Shown: one piece after another, positions 1 to 8,399 of the stretch
How the letters are laid out: every line of letters starts with the position of its first letter
Numbering within the stretch: the first letter of the stretch is position 1
Origin: Actinomadura citrea
Lineage (GTDB): Bacteria > Actinomycetota > Actinomycetes > Streptosporangiales > Streptosporangiaceae
Assembly: GCF_013409045.1 (NCBI RefSeq)
Contig: NZ_JACCBT010000001.1
Coordinates: forward strand, 2,480,001 to 2,544,000
Direction of reading: 5' to 3'
Length of the DNA: 64,000 nucleotides
Made by a program: the position numbers and the translations under genes
The notes under the pieces: model-generated
What the model was told of the DNA's origin: nothing
What the model saw: the letters and a program-made list of their open reading frames with translations, nothing else
Databases searched by the model: none

Positions 1-30
1 CGCTGGTCGAGCCGCCCGCCACCGAGCCTT

Positions 31-50
31 CCGGGCACGGCCGTGCCCGG
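31..50. terminator. 20-bp perfect palindrome, possible terminator of a gene off the left edge
   Basis: CCGGGCACGG is followed directly by its reverse complement. It could form a strong hairpin at the end of a transcript entering from the left. No U-run follows, so termination is only inferred. Apart from this and the next hairpin I see nothing in bases 1-112. Confidence 0.35.
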
Positions 51-68
51 GCAGCGGCCACCGGACCA

Positions 69-100
69 CCCCGCGGCGACCAAAGTCGCCGGGCGCGGGG
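69..100 (-). terminator. Hairpin downstream of the NUDIX gene
   Basis: GGCGAC-CAAA-GTCGCC (75-90) is enclosed by CCCCGCG and CGCGGGG. It lies 13 nt past the NUDIX stop codon on the minus strand, the right place for its terminator. GC-rich hairpins without a U-run are common actinobacterial terminators. Confidence 0.45.
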
Positions 101-112
101 TCCGAAGGTCGA

Positions 113-520
113 TCAGGCGAGCAGGCCGTGCCGCTCGGCGAGGTCGAGGGCGGCCTGCGCGGCCGGCGCGAGCAGGTGCCGTTCGCCGCGCCCGACGTAG
201 ACGTACTCGTCCACCTCGCCGGCCGCCGCCATCGCGCCCCGGTAGGCGGCGGTGAAGCAGGCCATGCGGACGTGGGCGAAGTCGGGCTGGTCGTGGGCCG
301 GGGCCCGGATCACTCCCAGTTCCCGGAAGGACGTCCGGTCCAGCTCCAGATCCAGCTCCTCGCGGACCTCCCGGGACAGGGCCGACCAGTCGTCCTCGCC
401 CGGCTCCCGTTTCCCGCCGGGCAGGTACAGCAGGTCGCGGCCCCGCGACCGGACGGCGAGCATCCGGCCGCCCGACACCTGGATCCACGCGACGACGTCA
501 AGATCTTCCACGGAGGTCAT
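113..520 (-). CDS. NUDIX hydrolase
   Basis: A 135-residue NUDIX-fold pyrophosphohydrolase of the nucleoside-diphosphate-X type. The NUDIX box is at about residues 36-58: GGKREPGE, seven residues, then REVREEL, where the glutamates bind the catalytic metal. The final box glycine is replaced by Asp (EELDLEL), a tolerated variation. The ATG at 520 is chosen because GGAGGA stands just upstream; an in-frame ATG at 601 would add 27 residues without a comparable ribosome-binding site. The gene is divergent from the LysR regulator, which may control it. Substrate cannot be told from sequence; housecleaning of damaged nucleotides is typical of the family. Confidence 0.85.
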   Translation of the reverse strand: MTSVEDLDVVAWIQVSGGRMLAVRSRGRDLLYLPGGKREPGEDDWSALSREVREELDLELDRTSFRELGVIRAPAHDQPDFAHVRMACFTAAYRGAMAAAGEVDEYVYVGRGERHLLAPAAQAALDLAERHGLLA

Positions 521-610
521 TCTCCTCCAGGACGCCTGACGGCGCGGCGTCGCGCCCTCCCGGACGCCGCGAGGCGCGATCTCGTTGCTGAGCACGAGCA
601 TGTCCGCCGC

Positions 611-638
611 CGCGATCGAGGGGGCGCGATCGAGGGGG
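611..638. repeat. Two tandem 14-bp repeats upstream of the LysR gene
   Basis: CGCGATCGAGGGGG occurs twice head to tail in the NUDIX/LysR divergent intergenic region, 20 bp before the LysR start. It could be a paired regulator site or a simple slippage duplication. Confidence 0.5.
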
Positions 639-657
639 GCGTGGTCACGGTGGCCGT

Positions 658-1656
658 ATGCTCCGGGGCGTGCGTGCCGAATCCCTCGACCCCGTCCTGC
701 TGCGGACCTTCGTCGCCGTCGCCGACCTGGGCTCCTTCACCGCCGCGGCGGCCGCGGAGGGCTACACGCAGTCGGCCGTCTCGCGGCAGGTCGCGGCGCT
801 GGAGGACGTCTGCGGGGTGGAGTTGTTCGCGCGCGGAGCCCGGGGCGTGCGGCCGACGCCCGCCGGGGAGTACCTGCTCCCGCACGCGCGCGCCCTCCTC
901 GACCGGCTCGCCGACACGGCCCGCGCCCTCGACGGGCTGCGCCGGCTCGACACCGGGACCCTGCGGCTCGGCGCGTTCCCCACCGCCAACGCCGCGCTCG
1001 TCCCGCGCGCGCTCGCCCGGTTCCGGGCCCGGCACCCGGGCGTCCAGGTGCTGCTGCGCGAGGGCACCACCGAGCGCCTGCTGCCGATGCTGGAGGCGGG
1101 CGATCTCGACATCGCGCTGGTCAGCACGCACAAGGTCCCCTCGATCGTCGCCGACGGCCTGGTGACCCTGCTGGACGACGCGCTGCTCGTCGCGCTGCCG
1201 TCCGGCCACCGGCTCGCCGCGCGCGAGCGCCTCCCGCTCGCGGAGCTGGCGGACGAGCCGTGGATCGTCGCCGACGACCCGGAGGCGATCGCGGCGCTGC
1301 GCGCCCGGTGCGAGGCGGCCGGGTTCGTGCCGCGGACGCCGCTGCGGGTCGCCGAGTGGATCTCCAAGCTGGGGCTGGTCGCCGAGGGGTTCGGCGTCAC
1401 GCTCGTCCCGGCGCTGGCGGCCTCCGCCCTGGCGCGGGACGGTGTCGTGCTGCGCGCCGTGACGTCCGGCCGCCCCCGCCGCGCCGTCTACGCGGCGGTG
1501 GGACGGCACGCGCGCAGGTCCCCGCCCGTCACCGCGTTCCTGACGGACCTGCGGGACGTCGCCGCGGAGATGGGGCCAGGGAGCGGCGCCGCGGAGCTGC
1601 GGCCAGGGGACGGCGCCGCGCAGACCCGCTCCGAGGGCGGGGGGGCCCGGCCCTAG
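658..1656 (+). CDS. LysR-family transcriptional regulator
   Basis: A 332-residue LysR-type regulator. The N-terminal winged helix-turn-helix (about residues 9-70) has the family pattern LLRTFVAVADLGSFT...QSAVSRQVAALE...LFARGARGVRPTPAG. The rest is a periplasmic-binding-protein-like effector domain. The length is slightly above the usual 300 because of a Gly/Glu-rich tail after residue 305. It is divergent from the NUDIX gene and its stop overlaps by 4 nt the stop of the convergent dehydrogenase-RidA gene. The effector is unknown; LysR proteins usually control the divergent neighbour. Confidence 0.9.
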   Translation: MLRGVRAESLDPVLLRTFVAVADLGSFTAAAAAEGYTQSAVSRQVAALEDVCGVELFARGARGVRPTPAGEYLLPHARALLDRLADTARALDGLRRLDTGTLRLGAFPTANAALVPRALARFRARHPGVQVLLREGTTERLLPMLEAGDLDIALVSTHKVPSIVADGLVTLLDDALLVALPSGHRLAARERLPLAELADEPWIVADDPEAIAALRARCEAAGFVPRTPLRVAEWISKLGLVAEGFGVTLVPALAASALARDGVVLRAVTSGRPRRAVYAAVGRHARRSPPVTAFLTDLRDVAAEMGPGSGAAELRPGDGAAQTRSEGGGARP

Positions 1657-2885
1657 GGGACGGCCGCGACGATCTCCACTTCCAGCAGGGCGTCGGGGTG
1701 GAAGAGCCGGGGCACCTCGACGGTCGTGCTGGTCGGCGGCGGGCCGGTGAAGTACCGCCTCCGGACGGCGCCGTACTCCCGCAGCCGGTCCAGGTCGGTG
1801 ATGAACGTCCGGATGTTGACCACGTCGCCGAACCCGGCCCCGTGCGCGGCGAGGATCCGCTCCAGCAGCGAGAGGATCACCTCCGACTGGCGGGTCATGT
1901 CGCCGGGCTTGTCCACCTTGCCGTCCGCGCCGAGGGCGATCTGCCCCGACACGTACAGCATCGGGCCCTGCGTCACGTACGCGGTGTGGGAGTAGGCCGG
2001 GTTCGGCGGAGCCGGAACGGTCTCGGGGTTGCCCAGGGTCACGCGCATGGATGGGGTCCTCCTGATGTGGTCGGTGAGGGCGACGAGGTCGTGGCCGCCG
2101 AGCCCGGCGGCGAGCGCGGCGTCCGTCCGGGCCCGGACGGTGGACAGGACGCCCGCGGGCGGGGCGCCGTCCAGGGCGAGGCCGAGGTCCTTGGCCGCCA
2201 GCGCGAGCGTGAAGCGCGGCGCGTCGCCGTCGGTGTGCTCCTGGAGGCGGCGGGCCTGAGGGCTGGTGCGCGTCAGCGCGTCGAGGGCGAGGGCGGGGTC
2301 GACGCCCAGCCGGTCGGCCAGGGCCAGCGTCTCGCCGAGGACGGCGAAGTTCCCGACGAGCGCGCTGTTCACCACCAGCTTGAGCGCGGCGCCCGAGCCG
2401 GGCGGGCCGACATGCCGGACGTTTCCGAGGACGGCGAGGGCATCGGCGCAGCGCGCGAGGTCGTCCGGCTCGGCGCCCGCGAGGATCGCCAGTTCGCCCG
2501 CCTCCGCCTGCGGGAGGCTGCCGGAGACCGGCGCGTCGACGTGTCCGATCCCCTCGGGCAGCCGGCTCCGGACGCGGTGGACGGCCTCCGGGCCGATCGT
2601 CGACATGTCGGCGATCACGGCGCCGGGCGGCAGGGCCGGGGCGGCGCCGTCCGGGCCGAACAGCACCTCCTCGACGGCGGCCGCGTCGGTGAGCATCGTG
2701 ACGACCAGCTCGCGGTCCTGGACCGCCTCGGCGGGCGTGCCGCAGGCAGTGGCGCCCGCCTCAGCGAGCGACGCGGCCCGGGCGGGCGTGCGGTTCCAGA
2801 CGGTCAGGTCGTGCCCGGCGGCGGCGAGGCGCCGGGCCATCAGGACGCCCATGCGTCCCAGTCCGAGAAAAGCGATTCGTGTCAT
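1653..2885 (-). CDS. 3-hydroxyisobutyrate dehydrogenase-like / RidA fusion protein
   Basis: Residues 1-280 are an NAD(P)-dependent beta-hydroxyacid dehydrogenase: FLGLGRMG nucleotide-binding motif near the N terminus, DAPVSGS substrate-loop motif near residue 118, and KLVVNS with the catalytic lysine near 170. Residues 284-410 are a complete RidA/YjgF/L-PSP domain, a family that hydrolyses reactive enamine/imine intermediates. No stop separates the halves. The RidA part begins at a Met whose ATG (2048) is preceded in the same reading frame by AGGAGG encoding Arg-Arg, so a free RidA could also be made. Dehydrogenases of this type oxidise hydroxy acids; coupling to imine clean-up is inferred from the fusion. 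Confidence 0.85.
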   Translation of the reverse strand: MTRIAFLGLGRMGVLMARRLAAAGHDLTVWNRTPARAASLAEAGATACGTPAEAVQDRELVVTMLTDAAAVEEVLFGPDGAAPALPPGAVIADMSTIGPEAVHRVRSRLPEGIGHVDAPVSGSLPQAEAGELAILAGAEPDDLARCADALAVLGNVRHVGPPGSGAALKLVVNSALVGNFAVLGETLALADRLGVDPALALDALTRTSPQARRLQEHTDGDAPRFTLALAAKDLGLALDGAPPAGVLSTVRARTDAALAAGLGGHDLVALTDHIRRTPSMRVTLGNPETVPAPPNPAYSHTAYVTQGPMLYVSGQIALGADGKVDKPGDMTRQSEVILSLLERILAAHGAGFGDVVNIRTFITDLDRLREYGAVRRRYFTGPPPTSTTVEVPRLFHPDALLEVEIVAAVP

Positions 2886-2943
2886 GGTCCGACCGACGTT
2901 AGGGGTCGAGCACTCATGTCACCAGCGAAGACTTCGCACGCCG

Positions 2944-2964
2944 GCCATGCGTACCACGCATGGC
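2944..2964 (-). terminator. Hairpin after the DUF202 gene pair
   Basis: GCCATGCGT, loop ACC, ACGCATGGC forms a perfect 9-bp stem. It lies 16 nt past the stop of the second DUF202 gene and before the start of the dehydrogenase-RidA gene, so it probably ends the DUF202 transcript. Confidence 0.55.
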
Positions 2965-2979
2965 TCGACCCGGGCCGCC

Positions 2980-3282
2980 TCAGAAGGCGAGGGCGGCGGC
3001 GACTCCTGCGAGCAGCATCGCCAGTCCGGTCGTGATCAGGATCGAGACCGGGTCGGCCGCGCCCGCTCCGGACGGCAGGGTGCGCCGGGCGTGGAAGCTC
3101 CTGCGGGTGCGGCGCAGCATCAGCGCGGCCCCGCCGCACACGACCGCCGCCGCGAGGACCGTGCCCGGGGCCGAGGGGGCGAGCCGCACGCACAGCAGCC
3201 CCGCGCCGATCAGGGCCAGGGTGGTGCGCGACCAAGCCAGCGCCGTCCGCTCCGGCTGCGCGCCCGGGTCCCGGAGACTCAC
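2980..3282 (-). CDS. DUF202 family small membrane protein
   Basis: A 100-residue membrane protein of the DUF202 family. Near the N terminus it has ERTALAWSRTTLALIGAG, the family signature preceding the first membrane helix. Two further hydrophobic segments follow (about residues 37-55 and 80-98). The GTG start overlaps the stop of the upstream DUF202 gene in a GTGA, so the two are translationally coupled. Function is unknown; paired DUF202 genes are common in actinomycetes and may form a hetero-oligomer (inference). Confidence 0.75.
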   Translation of the reverse strand: MSLRDPGAQPERTALAWSRTTLALIGAGLLCVRLAPSAPGTVLAAAVVCGGAALMLRRTRRSFHARRTLPSGAGAADPVSILITTGLAMLLAGVAAALAF

Positions 3283-3668
3283 CGGGTGACCAGCAGCGCG
3301 ACCAGCAGGATGATCGCGGCGCCCGCCAGGCCGTAGGCGATGACCGGGGCCAGCGCGGGCGGCGGCAGCGTCTCGGCGTGGCGCAGGGCGCGCTCGGTCC
3401 GCAGCCACCGGCGGAACGCCAGCGCCGCGACCAGGGCGCCGCCCGCGGCGAAGCCGACCGCGAGCACCTGCCGCAGCGGCGACTCGATCAGGTCGCCGGC
3501 CAGGGCGAGGCCGATGCCGCCCGCGATCAGCGCCAGCGCCGTGCGGATCCAGGCCAGGAACGTGCGCTCGTTGGCCATGGTGAAGCGTGGATCGGGGTCG
3601 TTGCCCTCGGCGAGCAGGCGGTCGGTCCACCTGCCGCCGGAGGGGCCCGGAGGCGTCGTCGCGGTCAT
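3279..3668 (-). CDS. YidH-like DUF202 membrane protein
   Basis: A 129-residue protein with a soluble N-terminal segment (PDPRFTMANERTFLAWIRT) followed by three hydrophobic helices, the YidH/DUF202 arrangement. It is the first gene of a two-gene operon, with a 4-nt overlap to the smaller paralog downstream. The ATG at 3668 has a modest AAGGCG ribosome-binding site. No enzymatic motif is visible; the role is unknown. Confidence 0.8.
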   Translation of the reverse strand: MTATTPPGPSGGRWTDRLLAEGNDPDPRFTMANERTFLAWIRTALALIAGGIGLALAGDLIESPLRQVLAVGFAAGGALVAALAFRRWLRTERALRHAETLPPPALAPVIAYGLAGAAIILLVALLVTR

Positions 3669-3735
3669 CGCCTTTCATATTAGGCGAAGAAAGTGAAAGC
3701 CCTAATTCGGGGGCGTGAATGGCAATTCCGACCGT

Positions 3736-4428
3736 CTATCCCGGAAATGCCTGGTGGGGCGGGTCTGGCCGCTGGGCGGTCAGGCCGGCGGGGTGGGGTC
3801 GGGCACGGCCGAAACGACGCGCCGAGGCGTCCTCCTGGGCCAGCCGGTGCAGGGACGTGAGGACCTGCTCGTAGAGGATGGTCGAGACCAGCAGCGAATG
3901 GACGGTCCGGGCCCGCGGGGCGCCCTCGACGACCCGTCCGATCTCGTGCTCGGCGACCTCGGCGGCGGCCTTCACGTAGGGGCGCAGGTCCTTGAGGGTG
4001 ATCGGGAAGCCGAGCCGGCGCAGCGCCACGAACGCGTGGGCCAGCAGGTCGCGGGCGGGGGCGCGGTCGCCGGCCTGCCAGCCGAGCTCGCGGACGAGGG
4101 CGTCGACGTCCTCGCGGGCGGCCCGCCAGTGCGGATCGTGCGGTGCGGCGTCGTGCGGGCCGACGGCGTGCTGGGTGGTGGCGAACAGCTCGTGCATGCC
4201 GACCCGGTCGTCCTCGACGGCCCCGATGATCTCCTGGATCGCGGCGAGCGGCATGTCGCCCACCTCGCGCAGCGCGCTGATCAGCCGGAGCCGCTCCAGA
4301 TGCCGCCCGTCGTACTCCGAGCGCGTGGCGCTCACCGTCGAGCCCTTCGGCAGCAGGCCCTCCCGGATGTAGAACTTGATCGTCTGGACCGTCAGCCCGC
4401 TGCGGTCGCTGAGCTCGGAGATCTGCAC
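3736..4428 (-). CDS. MerR-family transcriptional regulator
   Basis: A 230-residue regulator. The MerR DNA-binding domain occupies residues 1-70 (MQISELSDRSGLTVQTIKFYIREGLLP, then RLRLISALREVGDMPLAAI). The C-terminal part is helical with no cysteine cluster, so a metal sensor of the MerR/CueR type is unlikely. The GTG start at 4428 is preceded by a purine-rich stretch. An inverted repeat in its own upstream region (4442-4459) suggests autoregulation. Effector and targets are unknown. Confidence 0.85.
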   Translation of the reverse strand: MQISELSDRSGLTVQTIKFYIREGLLPKGSTVSATRSEYDGRHLERLRLISALREVGDMPLAAIQEIIGAVEDDRVGMHELFATTQHAVGPHDAAPHDPHWRAAREDVDALVRELGWQAGDRAPARDLLAHAFVALRRLGFPITLKDLRPYVKAAAEVAEHEIGRVVEGAPRARTVHSLLVSTILYEQVLTSLHRLAQEDASARRFGRARPHPAGLTAQRPDPPHQAFPG

Positions 4429-4441
4429 GTTGCACCCCCTT

Positions 4442-4459
4442 TACCTGAAGGCAACGGTA
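4442..4459 (-). promoter_or_regulatory. Candidate MerR-type operator
   Basis: TACC...GGTA inverted repeat spanning 18 bp, 14 bp upstream of the MerR gene start. MerR regulators bind dyads between -35 and -10 of their own promoters. The half sites are short, so this is only a candidate. Confidence 0.35.
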
Positions 4460-4584
4460 GCGAGGTCGCAGGCGCGGAGACCGGCACAATCCCAGGTCCG
4501 CCCGGCTTGTGGTGATTCGCACCACGGCCGGATCAGGCCGCGTGCTCGGGACGGGTGCTCGGGACGGGTGCTCGGAACGGGTGC

Positions 4585-5304
4585 TCAGGACGCGGTGCGG
4601 CGCATGCCTTCGGAGATCTTCTCGGCGGCGGCGGCGACGGGTGCGGCGTGCAGGCGCCCGGGGGAGCGGGTGAGGCGTTCGAGGGGACCGGACACCGAGA
4701 CGGCGGCGATCACCCGTCCGGCGGCGCCGCGGATGGGGGCCGAGACGGAACCGACGCCCTGCTCGCGCTCGCCGATGCTCTGCGCCCAGCCCCGGCGCCG
4801 CACGGACGCCAGCGTCGTGGCCTCGAACTTGGCGCCGCGCAGCCCGCGGTGCAGGCGGTCGGGCTCCTCCCAGGCGAGCAGGATCTGCGCGGCCGACCCC
4901 GCCGACATCGGCAGCGCCGCGCCGACCGGGATGGTGTCGCGCAGGCCGCTCGTGCGCTCGGCGGCGGCCACGCAGACCCGCACGTCCCCCTGGCGGCGGA
5001 ACAGCGACGCGCTCTCGCCGGTATGGTCGCGCAGCTGGGCCAGGACGGGCTGCGCGATCGCGAGCAGGCGGTCCTCGCCGGCCGCGACCGCGAGCTCGGC
5101 CAGCCGCGGACCGAGGATGAAACGCCCCTGGGTGTCGCGGTGCACGAGGCGGTGGTGCTCCAGCGCGACGGCCAGCCGGTGGGCGGTGGGGCGGGCCAGC
5201 CCCGTCGTCTGGACGAGCTGGGCGAGCGAGGCCGGACCGGCCTCCAGTGCGTTCAGCACGAGCACCGCTTTGTCAAGTACGCCGACTCCGCTAGAGTTGT
5301 CCAT
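4585..5304 (-). CDS. ndgR: IclR-family regulator of leucine/branched amino acid genes
   Basis: A 239-residue IclR regulator. It has an N-terminal winged HTH (about 8-65: VLDKAVLVLNALEAGPASLAQ, then GLARPTAHRL) and a C-terminal IclR effector domain (about 80-235). It is divergent from leuC, the arrangement known for NdgR/AreB of Streptomyces and LtbR of Corynebacterium, which control leuCD and other amino-acid genes. The ATG at 5304 gives the standard family length. Regulation of leuCD from the 114-bp shared intergenic region is inferred from family and position. Confidence 0.9.
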   Translation of the reverse strand: MDNSSGVGVLDKAVLVLNALEAGPASLAQLVQTTGLARPTAHRLAVALEHHRLVHRDTQGRFILGPRLAELAVAAGEDRLLAIAQPVLAQLRDHTGESASLFRRQGDVRVCVAAAERTSGLRDTIPVGAALPMSAGSAAQILLAWEEPDRLHRGLRGAKFEATTLASVRRRGWAQSIGEREQGVGSVSAPIRGAAGRVIAAVSVSGPLERLTRSPGRLHAAPVAAAAEKISEGMRRTAS

Positions 5305-5319
5305 GCCTTGATATTGCCG

Positions 5320-5334
5320 TCTCGTAATTTGAGA
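5320..5334. promoter_or_regulatory. Candidate NdgR operator in the ndgR-leuC intergenic region
   Basis: TCTC...GAGA imperfect 15-bp dyad (TCTCGTAATTTGAGA) in an AT-richer patch between the divergent starts. Position and symmetry fit an IclR-type site controlling both directions; the binding sequence is not proven. Confidence 0.45.
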
Positions 5335-5418
5335 TGCAAATCGAGGTGGCCGGGACCGCGGCGCGACGCCGCGCCGACGACCAGTACAGCCGACGATCAG
5401 CACAGGTGAGGTGGAGTG

Positions 5419-6870
5419 ATGGGCCGAACACTGGCCGAGAAGGTGTACGACGCGCACGTCGTACGGCACGCCGAGGGCGAGCCCGACCTCCTCTACATCG
5501 ACCTGCACCTGGTCCATGAGGTGACGAGCCCGCAGGCGTTCGACGGGCTGCGGATGGCGGGCCGCCAGGTCCGCCGCCCCGACCTGACGATCGCCACCGA
5601 GGACCACAACGTCCCGACCACGGACCTGCTCAAGCCGATCGCCGACCCGGTGTCGCGCACCCAGGTCGAGACGCTGCGCAAGAACTGCTCCGACTTCGGG
5701 GTCCGGCTGCACCCGATGGGCGACGAGGGCCAGGGCATCGTCCACGTCATCGGCCCGCAGCTGGGCCTGACCCAGCCCGGCATGACCGTCGTGTGCGGCG
5801 ACTCGCACACCTCCACGCACGGCGCGTTCGGCGCCCTCGCCTTCGGGATCGGCACCAGCGAGGTCGAGCACGTCCTCGCCACGCAGACGCTGCCGCAGAT
5901 CCGGCCGAAGACGATGGCCGTCACGGTCGAGGGCGCGCTGCCCGAGGGCGTGACCGCCAAGGACCTGATCCTCGCGATCATCGCACGGATCGGCACCGGC
6001 GGCGGCCAGGGCCACATCGTCGAGTACCGCGGCGAGGCCGTCCGGTCGCTGTCGATGGAGGGCCGCATGACGGTCTGCAACATGTCCATCGAGGCCGGCG
6101 CCCGCGCCGGGATGATCGCCCCGGACGAGACCACGTTCGCCTACCTCAAGGACCGCCCGCACGCCCCGCAGGGCGAGGACTGGGACCGGGCCGTCGAGTA
6201 CTGGACGTCCCTGCGCACCGACGACGACGCGGTCTTCGACCGCGAGGTCGTGATCGACGCGGCCGAGCTGACCCCGTTCGTCACCTGGGGGACGAACCCC
6301 GGCCAGGGCCTGCCGCTCGGCGGGTCCGTGCCCGATCCCGCCACCTACGACGACCCCGTCCAGCGCCAGTCCGCCGAGCGCGCCCTGGAGTACATGGGCC
6401 TGACCGCCGGGACGCCGCTGCGCGACATCGCGGTCGACACCGTCTTCGTCGGCTCCTGCACCAACGGCCGCATCGAGGACCTGCGCGCCGTCGCGGGCGT
6501 GCTGGAGGGCCGCACGGTCGCCGACGGCGTCCGGATGCTGGTCGTCCCCGGCTCCATGAAGGTCAAGAAGCAGGCCGAGGAGGAGGGGCTGGACGCCGTC
6601 ATCTCGGCCTCCGGCGCCGAGTGGCGCGAGGCCGGGTGCTCGATGTGCCTGGCGATGAACCCCGACAAGCTCACGCCCGGCGAGCGCAGCGCCTCCACGT
6701 CCAACCGCAACTTCGAGGGCCGGCAGGGACCGGGCGGCCGCACCCACCTGGTGTCGCCCGCCGTCGCCGCCGCCACCGCCGTCACCGGGCACCTGGCCGC
6801 GCCCAATGACCTCGGCGAAGCCGCCGGGGGGCCTGGGGGGTCGTCCCCCCAGAACGAAGCCGACCTCTGA
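5419..6870 (+). CDS. leuC: 3-isopropylmalate dehydratase large subunit
   Basis: With LeuD it isomerises 2-isopropylmalate to 3-isopropylmalate in leucine synthesis. At 483 residues it is a little longer than the usual 465-475. The [4Fe-4S] cysteines are Cys347 (GSCTNGR) and Cys407/Cys410 ([10 protein letters not shown]); [13 protein letters not shown] and [11 protein letters not shown] are aconitase-family signatures. The start is the ATG after GGTGGAG; a GTG one codon upstream is also possible. The normal end (about ...[11 protein letters not shown]) is followed by a Gly/Ser-rich tail encoded by a palindromic repeat that also occurs at 15.6-15.7 kb. leuD follows after 10 bp. Confidence 0.97.
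   Translation: MGRTLAEKVYDAHVVRHAEGEPDLLYIDLHLVHEVTSPQAFDGLRMAGRQVRRPDLTIATEDHNVPTTDLLKPIADPVSRTQVETLRKNCSDFGVRLHPMGDEGQGIVHVIGPQLGLTQPGMTVVCGDSHTSTHGAFGALAFGIGTSEVEHVLATQTLPQIRPKTMAVTVEGALPEGVTAKDLILAIIARIGTGGGQGHIVEYRGEAVRSLSMEGRMTVCNMSIEAGARAGMIAPDETTFAYLKDRPHAPQGEDWDRAVEYWTSLRTDDDAVFDREVVIDAAELTPFVTWGTNPGQGLPLGGSVPDPATYDDPVQRQSAERALEYMGLTAGTPLRDIAVDTVFVGSCTNGRIEDLRAVAGVLEGRTVADGVRMLVVPGSMKVKKQAEEEGLDAVISASGAEWREAGCSMCLAMNPDKLTPGERSASTSNRNFEGRQGPGGRTHLVSPAVAAATAVTGHLAAPNDLGEAAGGPGGSSPQNEADL
6815..6856 (+). repeat. Palindromic repeat inside the leuC 3' end
   Basis: Contains TGGGGGGTCGTCCCCCCA (6834-6851), an exact reverse-complement match to 18 bp near 15694-15711, flanked by GCGAAGC and GAAC elements as in the 15.6-kb copies. 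It encodes the extra C-terminal residues of LeuC, so it looks like an in-frame insertion. Confidence 0.7.
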
Positions 6871-6880
6871 GGAGCCACGA

Positions 6881-7468
6881 ATGGAAGCGTTCACCACCTA
6901 CACCGGGCGCGGGGTACCGCTGCGCCGCAGCAACGTCGACACCGACCAGATCATCCCCGCCGTGTGGCTCAAGCAGGTCAGCCGCACCGGATTCGACAAG
7001 GGCCTGTTCTCGGCCTGGCGCGAGGACCCGGACTTCGTCCTGAACCAGCCGCGGTACGAGGGCGCGGGCATCCTGGTCGCCGGGCCCGACTTCGGCACCG
7101 GCTCGTCCCGCGAGCACGCCGTCTGGGCGCTGCAGCAGTACGGCTTCCGCGCCGTGATCGCGTCGCGCTTCGGCGACATCTTCCGCAACAACTCCACGAA
7201 GATGGGCCTGCTGCCGGTCGTCCTCACGGACGAGCAGGTCGAGGCGCTGCAGAGCGCGGTCGAGACGGATCCCGCCCTGGAGATCACCGTCGACCTGGGC
7301 GCCCGCGAGGTCCGCTGGGGCGCGGACACCGCGCCGTTCGAGATCGACGACTACACCCGCTGGCGCCTCATGGAGGGCCTGGACGACATCGGCCTCACGC
7401 TGCGCCACGCCGACGCCATCGGCGACTTCGAGGCCGCCCGCACCGCGCTGCTCCCCACCACGGTCTAG
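6881..7468 (+). CDS. leuD: 3-isopropylmalate dehydratase small subunit
   Basis: A 195-residue swivel-domain subunit of isopropylmalate isomerase, partner of LeuC. The conserved N-terminal [10 protein letters not shown] and the [13 protein letters not shown] substrate-binding motif (about residues 66-80) are present, as is the [11 protein letters not shown] segment. GAGG stands upstream of the ATG, which lies 10 bp after the leuC stop. An in-frame upstream extension would read through the leuC repeat and is rejected. The operon ends at the hairpin at 7492. Confidence 0.97.
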   Translation: MEAFTTYTGRGVPLRRSNVDTDQIIPAVWLKQVSRTGFDKGLFSAWREDPDFVLNQPRYEGAGILVAGPDFGTGSSREHAVWALQQYGFRAVIASRFGDIFRNNSTKMGLLPVVLTDEQVEALQSAVETDPALEITVDLGAREVRWGADTAPFEIDDYTRWRLMEGLDDIGLTLRHADAIGDFEAARTALLPTTV

Positions 7469-7491
7469 CCCGCAAAGATCCGCGACACGCC

Positions 7492-7533
7492 GCCCGTGGC
7501 ATCGGATATCGGGAGGTATCCGGCGCCACGGGC
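7492..7533 (+). terminator. leuCD terminator hairpin
   Basis: GCCCGTGGC (7492-7500) pairs with GCCACGGGC (7525-7533), and inside it CGGATA (7503-7508) pairs with TATCCG (7517-7522). The two blocks are separated by a symmetric 2-nt internal loop. It begins 23 nt after the leuD stop. Confidence 0.65.
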
Positions 7534-7626
7534 GCGCCCGAACGTACCCCGGGCGAGACGGTCGGCACGGGCGCGGGGGAGAATCCCCCTAGTGTGCAAC
7601 AGCCGCCGACCGTTGGGGGACTCCAA

Positions 7627-7860
7627 GTGAGCACGGCCCCGTGGACCGGGCCAGAGTGGGACGATCCGACGTTGACGCAGCTCGCACGTCAGTTGCGTGA
7701 CGCTCATCGCGCCGTGGCCCCGCTCCCGCCACAGGACCGGCAGCGGCTCATCCGGCACCTGCTGGCGATCACCGATCTGGCCAAACGGGACGCCGAACTG
7801 GCCGCTCGCAGGCTGGACGCGTTCCTCGCCGATTTCCAAGACGGGCCCGACGTCGGTTAG
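7627..7860 (+). CDS. Small conserved hypothetical protein between leuD and hup
   Basis: A 77-residue helical, charged protein with no signal peptide or membrane segment. The GTG start is set by GGGGGA 6-7 nt upstream. The sequence (LTQLARQLRDAHRAVAPLPPQDRQRLIRH...) looks like two or three amphipathic helices. Small genes at this position between leuD and the HU gene are common in actinomycetes. No function recognised. Confidence 0.65.
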   Translation: MSTAPWTGPEWDDPTLTQLARQLRDAHRAVAPLPPQDRQRLIRHLLAITDLAKRDAELAARRLDAFLADFQDGPDVG

Positions 7861-8018
7861 CGTGCGCAGTGGCCGGATCTGGTCCGGTCACCGGGCGAGA
7901 CGGGGGCGAGACCGACAAAAACGCCAGCGACACGCCATTGTTTGCGTGCAGGTGATTGTGTCCATGGTGGTGGTCCCTTAGTTTCGTTCGGGCAAGGGGG
8001 GAACTAGAGGAGTAACCC

Positions 8019-8297
8019 ATGAACAAGCGTGAGCTGGTCGACGCCATCTCTGACCGGCTGGGCAGCAAGAAGGCCGCAGCCGAGGCGGTCGACGCCATCC
8101 TGGAGGCGATCCAGACCGCGGTCGCCAAGGGCGACAAGGTCGCGATCACCGGGTTCGGTTCGTTCGAGAAGGCCGACCGGCCTGCCCGCACGGCCCGCAA
8201 CCCCGCAACGGGCAAGACCATCGAGGTTCCCGCGACGTCCGTGCCGAAGTTCAAGGCGGGCGCCGACTTCAAGAACCTGGTGGCCGGCAAGAAGTAA
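8019..8297 (+). CDS. hup: HU-family nucleoid-associated protein
   Basis: A 92-residue HU protein that bends and compacts DNA as a dimer. It starts MNKRELVDAISDRLG and contains the flexible beta-arm with the RNPATGKTIEVPA signature near residues 61-74. It has the plain HU length and lacks the Lys/Ala-rich histone-H1-like tail of HupS/HupB. A clear GAGGAG precedes the ATG. It is transcribed alone and ends at the hairpin at 8312. Confidence 0.97.
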   Translation: MNKRELVDAISDRLGSKKAAAEAVDAILEAIQTAVAKGDKVAITGFGSFEKADRPARTARNPATGKTIEVPATSVPKFKAGADFKNLVAGKK

Positions 8298-8311
8298 GTG
8301 CCTCACCGCGT

Positions 8312-8343
8312 CAGCGCCCGGGACCGCAGGGTTCCGGGCGCTG
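8312..8343 (+). terminator. hup terminator hairpin
   Basis: CAGCGCCCGG and CCGGGCGCTG form a 10-bp stem 14 nt after the hup stop. A 14-bp direct duplication (CGGGCGGCCCTGTT, 8373-8400) follows before the convergent CSD-like gene. Confidence 0.65.
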
Positions 8344-8399
8344 CCGCGTCTCCGGGCCCGGTTCCTCGACCTCGGGCGGCCCTGTTCGGGCGGCCCTGT

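Noticed and set aside
2980..3678. One 232-codon reading for the DUF202 region
   Set aside because: The first half is out of frame with the true YidH-like protein; two overlapping 129- and 100-residue genes fit the family far better.
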